A stretch of DNA of 51,973 nt from positions 1 to 51,973 of the forward strand of contig CALMYH010000059.1 of assembly GCA_937873395.1 (NCBI GenBank). The letters run 5' to 3'. The notes below the pieces were generated by a model. It did not search any database and was not told the DNA's origin. It saw only the letters and a list, made by a program, of their open reading frames with translations. Positions 27,526 through 35,326 of the stretch are shown one piece after another. This stretch comes from an uncultured Burkholderiales bacterium. GTDB taxonomy: Bacteria; Pseudomonadota; Gammaproteobacteria; Burkholderiales; Burkholderiaceae_C. Every line of letters begins with the position of its first letter. The first letter of the stretch is position 1. The position numbers and the translations under genes are program-made.

Positions 27526-28520
27526 GGGCCGGCCTTGATCACGTCGGGGTTGAGGGGGGTGAGTGCCCGTCCCTCGGTGAGGTAGGCCACCAGGTTGTCG
27601 GCGGCCAGCATGGCCATGGCCATGCGGGTGGGCAATGTGGCGCTGGCGATGTGGGGGGTGAGCGCCACATTGGGCACGGTCAGCAGGTCCGGGTGCACCC
27701 GAGGTTCGCCTTCGAACACGTCCAGCCCGGCCGCCGCGATGCGCCGCTCGCGCAGCGCCGCTGCCAGCGCGGCGTCGTCGACGATGCCGCCGCGCGCGAT
27801 GTTGATCAGCGTGGCGGTGGGTTTCATCTGTGCGATCTCGGCGGCGCCGATGCTGTGGTGGGCCTCAGGCGTGTAAGGCAGCACCAGCACCAGGTGGTCG
27901 GCCTGTGCCAGCAGCTCGGCCTTGGTGACGTAGCGGGCCCGGCAATCGGCCTCGGTGGCCTCGTCCAGCCGCGAGCGGTTGTGGTAGATCACGCGCATGC
28001 CGAATCCGTGCGCCCCGCGACGCGCAATGGCCTGGCCGATGCGGCCCATGCCCAGGATGCCCAGCGTGGTGCCATGCACCTCGGCGCCGGCAAACAGGTC
28101 CAGCGACCACTGGTTCCACTGACCTGCGCGCAGAAAACGTTCGCTTTCCGTCACCCGCCGGGCCGTCGCCATCAGCAGGGCAAAGCCGAAGTCGGCCGTG
28201 GTTTCGGTCAGCACATCCGGCGCGTTGGTGCCCAGCACGCCGGCCGCGCTCATGGCGGCCAGGTCGAAGTTGTTGTGGCCCACCGCCAGGTTGGCCACGA
28301 TGCGCAGTTGCGGGCAGGCCGCCAGCAGCGCCGCGTCGATGCGCTCGCCACCGGTGGTCAGCACCCCGACCTTGCCCTGCAGCCGCTGCACCAGCTCATC
28401 CTGAGACCAGACGACACCGGCGGGCGTGGTTTCCACTTCGAAATGCGCGCGCAAGCGCGCCTCCACGTCGGGGAAGACCGCGCGCGCGATCAGGATGGGA
28501 AGCTTTCTTGTCCCGGTCAT
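27522..28520 (-). CDS. 2-hydroxyacid dehydrogenase (glyoxylate/hydroxypyruvate reductase-like)
   Basis: A 332-residue D-isomer-specific 2-hydroxyacid dehydrogenase. The NAD(P)-binding glycine motif is GILGMGRIGQAIARRGAHGF (~residues 154-173), followed by YHNRSRLDEA; the Asn-Arg-Ser after the second strand suggests NADP(H) preference. The catalytic Arg (INIARGGIVDD), Glu (LDVFEGEPRVHPD) and His (ALTPHIASATLP) are all present. Related enzymes reduce glyoxylate or hydroxypyruvate. It lies 5 bp after the FKBP gene and overlaps rmuC by 4 bp. Confidence 0.92.
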   Translation of the reverse strand: MTGTRKLPILIARAVFPDVEARLRAHFEVETTPAGVVWSQDELVQRLQGKVGVLTTGGERIDAALLAACPQLRIVANLAVGHNNFDLAAMSAAGVLGTNAPDVLTETTADFGFALLMATARRVTESERFLRAGQWNQWSLDLFAGAEVHGTTLGILGMGRIGQAIARRGAHGFGMRVIYHNRSRLDEATEADCRARYVTKAELLAQADHLVLVLPYTPEAHHSIGAAEIAQMKPTATLINIARGGIVDDAALAAALRERRIAAAGLDVFEGEPRVHPDLLTVPNVALTPHIASATLPTRMAMAMLAADNLVAYLTEGRALTPLNPDVIKAGP

Positions 28521-28525
28521 GCGGC

Positions 28526-28873
28526 TCAGACCGCCAGCAGGTCGACCTCGAACAGCAGGGTGGCATTCGGCGGGATAACGCCGCCCGCGCCCCGGGCGCC
28601 GTAGCCCAGCTCGGGCGGAATCACCAGGCGGCGCGTGCCGCCCACCGCCATGCCCTGCACGCCTTCGTCCCAGCCACGGATGACATGGCCCGCACCCAGC
28701 GGGAATTCGAAGGGCTGGCCACGGTCCTTGCTGGAGTCGAACTTGGCCCCTTGCTGACCGCCGTTGTAGAGCCAGCCGGTGTAGTGAACCTGGACCTGGC
28801 GTCCGGCGCGGGCGACGTCGCCCTGCCCGACCACGGTGTCTTCGTATTGGAGGCCGCTGGGGGTGGTGATCAT
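28526..28873 (-). CDS. FKBP-type peptidyl-prolyl cis-trans isomerase
   Basis: A single-domain 115-residue FKBP that speeds cis-trans isomerisation at proline. Characteristic residues are present: VQVHYTGWLYNG, KFDSSKDRGQPFEFPLGAGH, VIRGWDEGVQGMAVGGTRRL and IPPELGYGARG ending in PPNATLLFEVDLL. No signal peptide, so it is cytoplasmic. A GAGGA ribosome site precedes the ATG. It appears to be the first gene of the operon with the dehydrogenase, rmuC and the MFS gene. Confidence 0.95.
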   Translation of the reverse strand: MITTPSGLQYEDTVVGQGDVARAGRQVQVHYTGWLYNGGQQGAKFDSSKDRGQPFEFPLGAGHVIRGWDEGVQGMAVGGTRRLVIPPELGYGARGAGGVIPPNATLLFEVDLLAV

Positions 28874-29053
28874 GGTGTGTCCTCGGATCCTGGAAAAGAA
28901 ACTGGATTATCTCTGCCCGGCCATGCCCGTGGGCAGGCCGCCTGAAACAGACGGCAGCGCCGTTTACACAGGCTTTGCAGTCGGCAGGCGAGCCGTTGAC
29001 GCGACGAGGGTGTACTGCAGTCTCCGTCCACCCCTCTGTCCCTGGAGACCTCC
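28874..29053. other. Divergent intergenic region
   Basis: About 180 bp between the FKBP operon (leftward) and the secreted unknown protein (rightward). It must hold promoters for both. I see an AT-richer block near 28890-28915 (GAAAAGAAACTGGATTATCT) but no convincing -35/-10 pair. A GGAGA ribosome site (29043-29049 region) precedes the rightward gene. Confidence 0.4.
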
Positions 29054-29857
29054 ATGCCCCCGATCAGCCCCTTGATGACCCGCCGCATGGCGCTCGGCGC
29101 GATCAGCGGCGCCGCGCTGATGACCGTCCTGCCCGCGCATGCAATGGGCCAGCTGACCCACGTGCGCGTCATCGACCGTGACCGCCGCCGCGCCCTTCCC
29201 CTCTACCACCACCGAGGCGAACTCTGGCTGCCGGGCGAGCCAGGGCACCGCTACGCGCTGGAGTTGGTCAACCTCAGCGGTGAGCGCCTGCTGAACGTGG
29301 TGTCGGTCGATGGCGTCAACGTGATCACCGGGGAAAGCGCCGCAGTCCACCAGTCCGGCTATGTGCTCGCGCCGGGCCAGCGCTACGACGTCAGCGGCTG
29401 GCGCAAGAGCCACCGCGAGGTGGCGGTGTTCCGCTTCACCAGCCTGCCCAACTCCTACGCGGCGCGCACCGGACGCCCGGAGGACGTTGGCGTGATCGGT
29501 GTGGCCGTCTTCCGTGAGAAGCTGCGCCAGCCCGCGCCCCCGCCGCCCTGGTACCCGCATGGCGACCTGCCGCCGGCACATGGCCGATCCGCACCGGAGG
29601 TGCAGGGCAAGTCCGCGCCCTGGGGAGCGGCACCGCCACTGGGAACCGGCCACGGCGAACGGGAACGCGACCGGGTGGGTTCGACCAGCTTCGAGCGCGC
29701 CAGCCGGCGCCCCGACGAAATGCTGCTGATCCGATACGACAGTCACGCCAATCTGGTCGCCCGGGGCATCGTGCCCACCCGCCACCGGCGCCCCCCCCGG
29801 CCGCATCCGTTCCCGGGCTCTCACCCCGGCTTCGCGCCAGACCCGTTCTGGCCCTGA
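29054..29857 (+). CDS. Secreted protein of unknown function, Tat-like signal
   Basis: I do not recognise this 267-residue protein. The N-terminus has a twin-arginine-like signal (MTRRMALGAISGAALMTVLP then AHAMG), which would send it to the periplasm. The middle (~residues 40-155) is a compact beta-rich region (ALPLYHHRGELWLPGEPGHR, YALELVNLSGERLLNVVSVD, GYVLAPGQRYDVSGW, VAVFRFTSLPNSYAARTGRP, VGVIGVAVFREKL). The rest is low-complexity and rich in Pro, Arg and Gly, ending HPFPGSHPGFAPDPFWP. The ATG at 29054 has a GGAGA ribosome site; an ATG at 29075 would also keep the signal. It stands alone on its strand and converges on the nitroreductase. Confidence 0.75.
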   Translation: MPPISPLMTRRMALGAISGAALMTVLPAHAMGQLTHVRVIDRDRRRALPLYHHRGELWLPGEPGHRYALELVNLSGERLLNVVSVDGVNVITGESAAVHQSGYVLAPGQRYDVSGWRKSHREVAVFRFTSLPNSYAARTGRPEDVGVIGVAVFREKLRQPAPPPPWYPHGDLPPAHGRSAPEVQGKSAPWGAAPPLGTGHGERERDRVGSTSFERASRRPDEMLLIRYDSHANLVARGIVPTRHRRPPRPHPFPGSHPGFAPDPFWP

Positions 29858-29860
29858 AGC

Positions 29861-30589
29861 TCAGTCGAGCCAGCGCGTGAACGAGGCCACCGGCTCGCGC
29901 GGGGTGTGGAACCCGTTGACCTTGTCATCGGGGTCCGCATAACCCAGTGCCATGCCGCACACCAGCATTTCGTTCTCGCCGGCGCCGATGTGGGGCAGGA
30001 TGATCCGGGCAAAACCATTCCATGCGGCCTGCGGGCAGCTGTGCAGACCATGACCGCGGGCGGCGATCATCAGGGTCTGCAGGAACATGCCGTAGTCGAC
30101 CAGCGAACCGCGGCCCATGACCTTGTCCAGCGTGAACATCAGGCCCACCGGGGCGTCGAAGAAGCGGAAGTTGCGCTGGTGCTGCGCATGCATGCGGTCC
30201 TTGTCGCCTTTGCCGATGCCCAGCAGGCCATACAGGCTCCAGCCGTTCTCGCGCCGCCGGTCGATGTAGGGACTGACCCACTGCGTCGGGTAGTAGTCGT
30301 ATTCCTCACGGTACTGACTGGCCAGCGACGGGTCGGCCCGCAGGGCGTCGTGCGCGGCACACACCTTCTCCACCAGGCCGTCCCGGCTCTGTCCCTGCAG
30401 CACGTACACCTTCCAGGGCTGGGTGTTGGTGCCCGAAGGCGCCCGGCTGGCCAGCGCCAGCAGGTGCTCGACCGTGGCCTGCGGCACCGGAGTCGGCAGG
30501 AAGGCGCGCGCCGACATCCGGCTGGTGATGGCCGCATCGACGCTGAGGGCATCGATCACCGGGGCCACGCTTTGGGGGTTCTGGCTCAT
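29861..30589 (-). CDS. Nitroreductase-family FMN oxidoreductase
   Basis: A 242-residue member of the nitroreductase family, FMN-dependent NAD(P)H oxidoreductases. The FMN-binding N-terminus is visible: ITSRMSARAFLPTPVPQATV and LASRAPSGTNTQPWKVYVL. The C-terminal part has GLHSCPQAAWNGF and ENEMLVCGMALGYADPDDKVN. The substrate is not clear; related proteins reduce nitroaromatics, quinones or enoates. A strong AAGGAGA ribosome site precedes the ATG. Just upstream is the same 24-bp operator-like element found before the 3-hydroxyacyl-CoA dehydrogenase at 35.3 kb, so co-regulation is likely. Confidence 0.92.
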   Translation of the reverse strand: MSQNPQSVAPVIDALSVDAAITSRMSARAFLPTPVPQATVEHLLALASRAPSGTNTQPWKVYVLQGQSRDGLVEKVCAAHDALRADPSLASQYREEYDYYPTQWVSPYIDRRRENGWSLYGLLGIGKGDKDRMHAQHQRNFRFFDAPVGLMFTLDKVMGRGSLVDYGMFLQTLMIAARGHGLHSCPQAAWNGFARIILPHIGAGENEMLVCGMALGYADPDDKVNGFHTPREPVASFTRWLD

Positions 30590-30603
30590 GAAGTCTCCTT
30601 ATG

Positions 30604-30627
30604 TTGACGTTTACGTCAACGTCAATT
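30604..30627. promoter_or_regulatory. LiuR/MerR-like operator, copy 1
   Basis: Contains TTGACGTTTACGTCAA, with perfect 7-bp arms around TT, followed directly by CGTCAATT, a third half-site. The same 24 bp occur at 35282-35305. The core resembles, from memory, sites of LiuR, a MerR-family regulator of branched-chain amino-acid and fatty-acid catabolism. It lies 14 bp upstream of the nitroreductase start. Confidence 0.7.
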
Positions 30628-30662
30628 ATGACAAGCGCCCGGACAGGCCGAGCGGATGCTGC

Positions 30663-31109
30663 TCAGACGATTGGCTGCAAGGTGGCCTTGAGCTTCGGCG
30701 GCAGCGGCACCGGTCGACGGCTCACCCGGTCGACGTAGACATGCACGAAATGCCCGCAGGCGGCGGTCAACGGTTCGCCCTGGGCAAACAGGCCGACTTC
30801 GTAACGCACGCTCGAACTGCCCAGGTGCGCCACCCGCAGTCCGGCCTCGATGGTCTGCGGAAACGCCAGCGGTGCGAAGTAGTTGCATTGGGTCTCGATG
30901 ACCAGACCGATCACCTCACCCCCATGGATGTCCAGCGCACCCTGCTCGATCAGCCAGGCGTTCACCGCGGTGTCGAACCAGCTGTAGTAGACGACGTTGT
31001 TGACGTGTCCGTAGACATCGTTGTCCATCCAGCGGGTGCCGATGGACCGGAACACGCGGTAATGCCCGCGCGCGCGGGCCTGGGGTCTGGGACTGGCAGG
31101 GGGGTTCAT
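30663..31109 (-). CDS. Acyl-CoA thioesterase (4HBT / YbgC-like hot-dog fold)
   Basis: A 148-residue hot-dog fold thioesterase that hydrolyses acyl-CoA to the free acid and CoA. The active-site segment is [20 protein letters not shown] (~residues 26-45), with the conserved Asp and the GHVNN motif. The helix continues with [14 protein letters not shown]. Chain-length preference is unknown. It lies 37 bp downstream of the deacetylase-like gene on the same strand and 73 bp upstream of the nitroreductase, with the operator copy 1 in that gap. Confidence 0.9.
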   Translation of the reverse strand: MNPPASPRPQARARGHYRVFRSIGTRWMDNDVYGHVNNVVYYSWFDTAVNAWLIEQGALDIHGGEVIGLVIETQCNYFAPLAFPQTIEAGLRVAHLGSSSVRYEVGLFAQGEPLTAACGHFVHVYVDRVSRRPVPLPPKLKATLQPIV

Positions 31110-31146
31110 GGACGGTCATTCTGCCAGTGGCTCCCGGGTCATGCTG

Positions 31147-32133
31147 TCACGCAGAAGAAGCCGTGCGCCGGGCCCAGCGGGCCCGGTAGTCGAGTGCCGC
31201 CCGGTAGGTGTTGACCTGCACCTGCACCGTGGTCTCGATGTCGTGCCCGTAGCCGCCGGCCATGGTGAACGCGAGCGGCACACGACGCTGCCAGGCCCAG
31301 TCAAAGACGCGCCGGTCGCGCGCTTCGAGCCCATCGAAGCTCAGGCGCAGGCGACCGAGCCGGTCGCCTTCGTGCGGATCGGCACCCGCCAGATAGATGA
31401 TCAGGCCGGGCTCGAACCTGTGCGACATGTCCTCCAGCGCCCGCTCCAGCGCTTCCAGGTAGGCATCGTCATCGCAGCCATCGGGCAGTTCGACATCGAG
31501 GTCGCTGGCCTCCTTGCGAAACGGGAAGTTGCGCGCGCCGTGGAGGGACAGGGTGAACACCGTTTCGTCACGCGCAAAGATGCTGGCGGTGCCGTTGCCC
31601 TGGTGCACGTCCAGGTCGATCACCGCGACCCTCAGCGGTGCCGAGGTCCGGTCACGGCGGGCGTGCTCGGTCTGGGCCAGCCGCGCGGCCACCGCGGCGT
31701 CGTTGAACACACAGAACCCGCTGCCCCTGTCCGCATGGGCATGGTGGGTGCCGCCGGCCAGGTTGGCGGCGATGCCGTCGCCCGCCATGGCCTGTCGCAC
31801 CGCCTGGACGGTGGCGCCGACCGAACGCCGCGCGCGCTCGGCCATGGCCGGACTCCAGGGAAACCCGATCTCGCGCTGGGCCCTGGGGTCCAGCGTGCCC
31901 TGCGCGACCGCCTGCACGTAGGCGGGCGCGTGGACCAGGGCCAGTTCCCCGTCCGATGCCGGCAGCGCCTCGCGCAGCACCACGCCGGGAAGTTCGCCCT
32001 GCAGGCGCTGGCGCAGACGGGCGTACTTCGCCATGGGGAAGCGGTGTCCCGGGGGCAAAGGCAGAACGAAATGGTCGGCGTAGTAGGCGTGCACGGCAGA
32101 ATCTGGCACGGGAGATTCCCGGCGACCCGGCAT
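31147..32133 (-). CDS. Histone deacetylase-family protein (acetylpolyamine amidohydrolase-like)
   Basis: A 328-residue class II HDAC-like zinc hydrolase. Active-site motifs are present: the His pair in [20 protein letters not shown], the zinc ligands in [15 protein letters not shown] and [11 protein letters not shown], and the glycine-rich MAGGYGHD near the end. Bacterial members deacetylate acetylated polyamines, small amides or acetoin-pathway proteins; the substrate here is unknown. The start is uncertain: ATG at 32133 has no ribosome site and the recognisable domain begins near [13 protein letters not shown], so a GTG at 32094 is possible. Confidence 0.88.
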   Translation of the reverse strand: MPGRRESPVPDSAVHAYYADHFVLPLPPGHRFPMAKYARLRQRLQGELPGVVLREALPASDGELALVHAPAYVQAVAQGTLDPRAQREIGFPWSPAMAERARRSVGATVQAVRQAMAGDGIAANLAGGTHHAHADRGSGFCVFNDAAVAARLAQTEHARRDRTSAPLRVAVIDLDVHQGNGTASIFARDETVFTLSLHGARNFPFRKEASDLDVELPDGCDDDAYLEALERALEDMSHRFEPGLIIYLAGADPHEGDRLGRLRLSFDGLEARDRRVFDWAWQRRVPLAFTMAGGYGHDIETTVQVQVNTYRAALDYRARWARRTASSA

Positions 32134-32192
32134 TCTGGCAAGACTCGGATCCCGCAGCCAGATGGCCGGATTTCTAGAAAATCGTCTCTAAA

Positions 32193-32268
32193 TGTTGCGG
32201 CGCAACAAAAAAGCGCTTGCAAGACCGAGGGCAAACCCTATAATCGAAACCATGTTGCAGTGCAGCAA
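32193..32268 (+). promoter_or_regulatory. Phasin promoter with two PhaR-like palindromes
   Basis: A -35-like TTGCAA (32217-32222) and a perfect TATAAT (32239-32244) are 16 bp apart. Two TGC-rich dyads flank them: TGTTGC-GGC-GCAACA (32193-32207) and TTGC-AGTGCA-GCAA (32255-32268), the second on the expected start of transcription. TGC-rich dyads of this form are the binding sites of the PHA-granule-sensing repressor PhaR. A long leader of about 100 nt follows, with an AGGAG ribosome site before the ATG. Confidence 0.7.
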
Positions 32269-32355
32269 AGCGAACCAGAACAACAGCGTCCAGACAGCGC
32301 GGTGTTCCCAAGCAGCCTACAACTGAGCCCTCTCAACCCAAAGGACATTAGGAGT

Positions 32356-32904
32356 ATGAACATGCTGACCGCTGAACAAATCGTCGCCGCCCAGAAAGCC
32401 AACATCGAAACCCTTTTCGGCCTGACCCAGAAAGCCTTCGAAGGCGTGGAAAAACTGGTCGAGCTGAACCTGCAGGCCACCAAGGCCGCCATGGCCGAGT
32501 CGGCCAACAACGCCCAGGCCATGCTGTCGGTCAAGGACGCCCAGGAACTGCTGACGCTGCAAGCCAGCCTGATGCAGCCCCTGGCCGAGAAGACCGTGGC
32601 CTACAGCCGCCACCTGTACGACATCGCTTCGGGCACCTCCGCCGAGTTCGGCAAGGCCGCTGAAGCCCAGGCCAGCGACGCACAGAAGAAATTCATGGCT
32701 GTCGTCGACAACGCCGCCAAGAACGCTCCCGCCGGCTCCGAAACCGCCGTGGCCGTGATGAAGAGCGCCGTTTCCGCCGCCAACAACGCCATGGAATCGG
32801 TGCAGAAGGCTGTCAAGCAGGCCACCGAAATGGCCGAAGCCAACTTCAACGCCGTGACCACCCAGGCCGTGGCCGCCACCAAGGCTCCCGCCAAGAAGCG
32901 CTGA
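32356..32904 (+). CDS. phaP: Phasin (PHA-granule-associated protein)
   Basis: Phasins coat polyhydroxyalkanoate granules. This 182-residue protein is almost wholly helical and Ala/Lys/Glu-rich, with the phasin pattern [39 protein letters not shown] and later [20 protein letters not shown]. It ends in a Lys/Ala tail (TKAPAKKR). The ATG at 32356 has an AGGAG ribosome site; the open frame upstream is the leader and is not conserved-looking. Codon use is strongly biased (AAC, AAG, GCC), suggesting high expression. Control by PhaR is inferred from the palindromes upstream. Confidence 0.93.
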   Translation: MNMLTAEQIVAAQKANIETLFGLTQKAFEGVEKLVELNLQATKAAMAESANNAQAMLSVKDAQELLTLQASLMQPLAEKTVAYSRHLYDIASGTSAEFGKAAEAQASDAQKKFMAVVDNAAKNAPAGSETAVAVMKSAVSAANNAMESVQKAVKQATEMAEANFNAVTTQAVAATKAPAKKR

Positions 32905-32915
32905 ACTGAACCGGG

Positions 32916-32978
32916 ATCGTGCCGCTGATGACGGCTTTGACTTCGGTCAAGGCATGCACAATCAAAGCACGGCACGAT
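32916..32978 (+). other. Inverted repeat in the phasin 3' region
   Basis: ATCGTGCCG (32916-32924) is mirrored perfectly by CGGCACGAT (32970-32978) with a 45-nt spacer. It lies between the phasin stop and the terminator ~100 bp further on, and could fold in the phasin 3' UTR. No coding sequence is convincing here. Confidence 0.4.
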
Positions 32979-33075
32979 GGCGCCTGACCTGAAAAGGCGG
33001 CGCTGGTTGCCCAGACCGTTTCTTCTGGTTGTCTCCTCGGGTCCTTTTCGAAATCGGATTTCATCGGACCCCTTC

Positions 33076-33106
33076 AAGCCCCAGCCGCAAGGCCGGGGCT
33101 TTTTTT
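33076..33106 (+). terminator. Rho-independent terminator after phasin
   Basis: AAGCCCC (33076-33082) pairs with GGGGCTT (33095-33101), with an inner GCC/GGC pairing around a GCAA loop, followed by seven Ts. It ends the phasin transcript, with about 170 nt of 3' UTR, just before the converging patatin gene. Confidence 0.85.
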
Positions 33107-33138
33107 ATGCGCACCGCCGGCCGGCGCGTCCTGCCCTT

Positions 33139-34071
33139 TCAGCGCACCGGCACCGGACGCAGCCTGGCCAGCTCGACCTGCAGGCCCGGCAGCGCGGCCT
33201 CCATGGCCGCCCGACCGGCCTCGATGCTGCGCTGGCGCGAGGCAAAGTCGGCACTCCCCACCCCACTGAGTTGCGGCCGCACCTGCACCTCGGCCGAGGC
33301 CATCTCGTGCCGGTTGATGCTCTTGCCCATGATGGCGGTGGTCTGCAGCAGCAGGCGCAGCAGGCCGTCGGGACTGTTGCCCTGCGGGTCCGACGAGATG
33401 TCGACCGCGATCACCACCTCCGCTCCCATCTGGCGCGCAAAACGCACCGGCACCGGCGCCACCAGCCCGCCATCGACGAAGCTGCGCCCGTTGATGCGCA
33501 CCGGCGTGAAGACGCCCGGCACTGCACTCGATGCCCGCACCGCCTCGCCGGCATCGCCGCGCCGGAACAGCACACCTTCGCCGCTGCCGAGGTCGGTGGC
33601 CAGGACACCGACCGGCATCTTCATGTCCTCCAGCAGGCGCCCGTCAACGGCCTGGCGCACATAGCGGGCCAGCGCCTCGCCGCGCAACATGCCACGCCCC
33701 ATGATTGGCAAGGACCAGTCGGTCAGCAAGGCCTCGTCCATGGTCAGGGCCAGCCGCTCTAGCTCACGCGCCCCCATCCCGCTGGCGTACAGCGTGGCCA
33801 CCAGGCTGCCGGCCGACGTTCCCACCACGACATCGGGCCGGATGCCACGCTCCTCCAGCACCTGGATCACGCCCACATGGGCGAATCCGCGTGCCGCACC
33901 GCCGCCCAGCGCCAGCCCCACCCGGGGGGCGCGCCAGCTGGTCACCGGCGGCACCGCTGGCGGCGTCCATTCCGGCGTCGGGGCGGGATCGGGGGCCCGA
34001 CTGGCACAGGCACCCAGCAGCAGAACGAGGACGATCTTGATCCCGATCAAAGAAATTCTATTGAGAACCAT
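33139..34071 (-). CDS. Patatin-like phospholipase family lipoprotein (RssA-like)
   Basis: A 310-residue putative serine lipid hydrolase. The N-terminus is a lipoprotein signal (IGIKIVLVLLLGAC, lipobox LGAC). The patatin core has the oxyanion glycines GLALGGGAARGFAHVGVIQV (~residues 52-71), the serine nucleophile in VVGTSAGSLVATLY and the Asp of the dyad in RSFVDGGLVAPVPV. Substrate and role are not known. The start codon lies within the -35 region of the divergent iron-binding protein gene. Confidence 0.92.
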   Translation of the reverse strand: MVLNRISLIGIKIVLVLLLGACASRAPDPAPTPEWTPPAVPPVTSWRAPRVGLALGGGAARGFAHVGVIQVLEERGIRPDVVVGTSAGSLVATLYASGMGARELERLALTMDEALLTDWSLPIMGRGMLRGEALARYVRQAVDGRLLEDMKMPVGVLATDLGSGEGVLFRRGDAGEAVRASSAVPGVFTPVRINGRSFVDGGLVAPVPVRFARQMGAEVVIAVDISSDPQGNSPDGLLRLLLQTTAIMGKSINRHEMASAEVQVRPQLSGVGSADFASRQRSIEAGRAAMEAALPGLQVELARLRPVPVR

Positions 34072-34089
34072 TCGTGTTTCTGTTAGTAT
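34061..34089 (+). promoter_or_regulatory. Promoter of the ferric-binding protein gene, with a Fur-box-like AT-rich region
   Basis: TTGAGA (34061-34066) and TAGTAT (34084-34089) are 17 bp apart. The sequence around the -35 (AGAAATTCTATTGAGAACCA then TTCG, 34051-34074) is AT-rich with GAGAA/CATTC elements reminiscent of a Fur box, but it is not a good match to the consensus. Iron repression would fit the gene downstream. The -35 overlaps the first codons of the divergent patatin gene. Confidence 0.5.
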
Positions 34090-34175
34090 GCAGTCATTGT
34101 CCAGGCCACACCGGCGCGGCCACAGACTGAAAAGAGCATTTTCCCCTTCCCCTGTTCCCCATCACGCCCAAGCCC

Positions 34176-35228
34176 ATGAAAATCCTTCGCCCACTTGCCC
34201 TTGCGATTGCCACCGCAGCCACCCTTGCAGGCGCCACCGTTGCGCAGGCCCAGGACAAGGTGCTGAACATCTATTCGGCCCGTCACTACCAGACGGACAG
34301 CGCCATCTACGACACCTTCACCCGGACCACCGGCATCAGGATCAACCGCGTGGAGGCCGATGACGCCGGCATTCTGGCCCGTCTGCGCGCCGAGGGAGCA
34401 GCCTCCCCGGCCGACGTGGTGCTGCTGGTCGATGCAGCGCGTCTGGCCGTGGCCGACAGCCAGGGGCTGTTCCAGCCGATCAAGTCGGCCAAGCTGGACG
34501 AAGCCATCCCGGCCAAGCTGCGTGCAGCAGCCACGGCCGACGGCGTGACCTGGACCGGTTTTTCCACCCGTGCCCGCGTCATCGTGTATGACCCGTTGCG
34601 GGTCAAGGCCGAAGACGTGGCCACCTACGAACAGCTGGCCGATCCCAAGCTCAAGGGCATGGTGTGCACCCGCTCCGGTTCCCACCCGTACAACCTGTCG
34701 CTGTTCGCCACGGTGATCGAGCGCATCGGTGACGAAAAGGGCGAAGCCTGGCTCAAGGGCATCGTCGATAACATGGCCCGTGCGCCCAAGGGCGGAGACA
34801 CCGACCAGATCCGCGCCGTGGCATCCGGTGAGTGCGCCGTGGCCATCACCAACAGCTACTACGCGGCCCGCCTGCTGCGCTCGAACCGGCCAGACGACAA
34901 GGCCGTGATGGAAAAGGTGCGCGTGGTTCACCCCAACCAGGCCACCAGCGGCACGCACGTGAACATTGCCGGCGCCGCTGTCGCCAGGCATGCCAAGAAC
35001 CGCGACAACGCCATTGCCTTCATGGAGTTCCTGGCCAGCCCGTTCGCCCAAGATTACTTCGCCAACGGCAACAACGAATACGCCGCCGCCAAGGGGGTGA
35101 AGATCGACAACCCGGCCCTGCGCGCGCTGGGCGGGGAAGGGTTCAGGCAGGAGCAGGTGCCGCTGGCCGCCGTCGCCAGGAACCTGACCAAGGTGCAGCA
35201 GATGCTGGACCGCGTCGGGTTCAAGTGA
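34176..35228 (+). CDS. Ferric iron ABC transporter, periplasmic binding protein (FbpA/FutA-like)
   Basis: A 350-residue periplasmic iron-binding protein. It has a classical signal peptide (LALAIATAATLAGATVAQAQ, cleavage after AQA) and then the family start DKVLNIYSARHYQTDSAIYD. The tyrosine pair that binds Fe3+ is visible in AVAITNSYYAARLLRSNRP (~residue 228), with the conserved VHPNQATSGTHVNIAGAAV after it. No permease or ATPase gene lies nearby, so it must work with a transporter encoded elsewhere. A terminator follows directly. Confidence 0.94.
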   Translation: MKILRPLALAIATAATLAGATVAQAQDKVLNIYSARHYQTDSAIYDTFTRTTGIRINRVEADDAGILARLRAEGAASPADVVLLVDAARLAVADSQGLFQPIKSAKLDEAIPAKLRAAATADGVTWTGFSTRARVIVYDPLRVKAEDVATYEQLADPKLKGMVCTRSGSHPYNLSLFATVIERIGDEKGEAWLKGIVDNMARAPKGGDTDQIRAVASGECAVAITNSYYAARLLRSNRPDDKAVMEKVRVVHPNQATSGTHVNIAGAAVARHAKNRDNAIAFMEFLASPFAQDYFANGNNEYAAAKGVKIDNPALRALGGEGFRQEQVPLAAVARNLTKVQQMLDRVGFK

Positions 35229-35247
35229 CCCCCGCAACCCCATCAAG

Positions 35248-35270
35248 GCCCGCTTCTCGCGGGCTTTTTT
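35248..35270 (+). terminator. Rho-independent terminator
   Basis: A perfect 6-bp GC stem, GCCCGC (35248-35253) and GCGGGC (35259-35264), with a TTCTC loop, followed by six Ts. It ends the iron-binding protein transcript and insulates the next gene. Confidence 0.85.
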
Positions 35271-35281
35271 GTGGGTGATAA

Positions 35282-35305
35282 TTGACGTTTACGTCAACGT
35301 CAATT
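35282..35305. promoter_or_regulatory. LiuR/MerR-like operator, copy 2
   Basis: Identical over 24 bp to the element at 30604-30627: TTGACGTTTACGTCAA plus CGTCAATT. It lies 21 bp upstream of the 3-hydroxyacyl-CoA dehydrogenase start and just after a terminator, so it belongs to that gene. The function of the downstream gene fits LiuR-type control of acyl-CoA catabolism. Confidence 0.75.
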
Positions 35306-35326
35306 CCACCCATCGAGGAGCACATC

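Noticed and set aside
32601-33077. A minus-strand open frame over the phasin 3' region
   Set aside because: It is antisense to the phasin and runs through its 3' untranslated region towards the terminator. Its composition follows the phasin codons, and there is no ribosome site.
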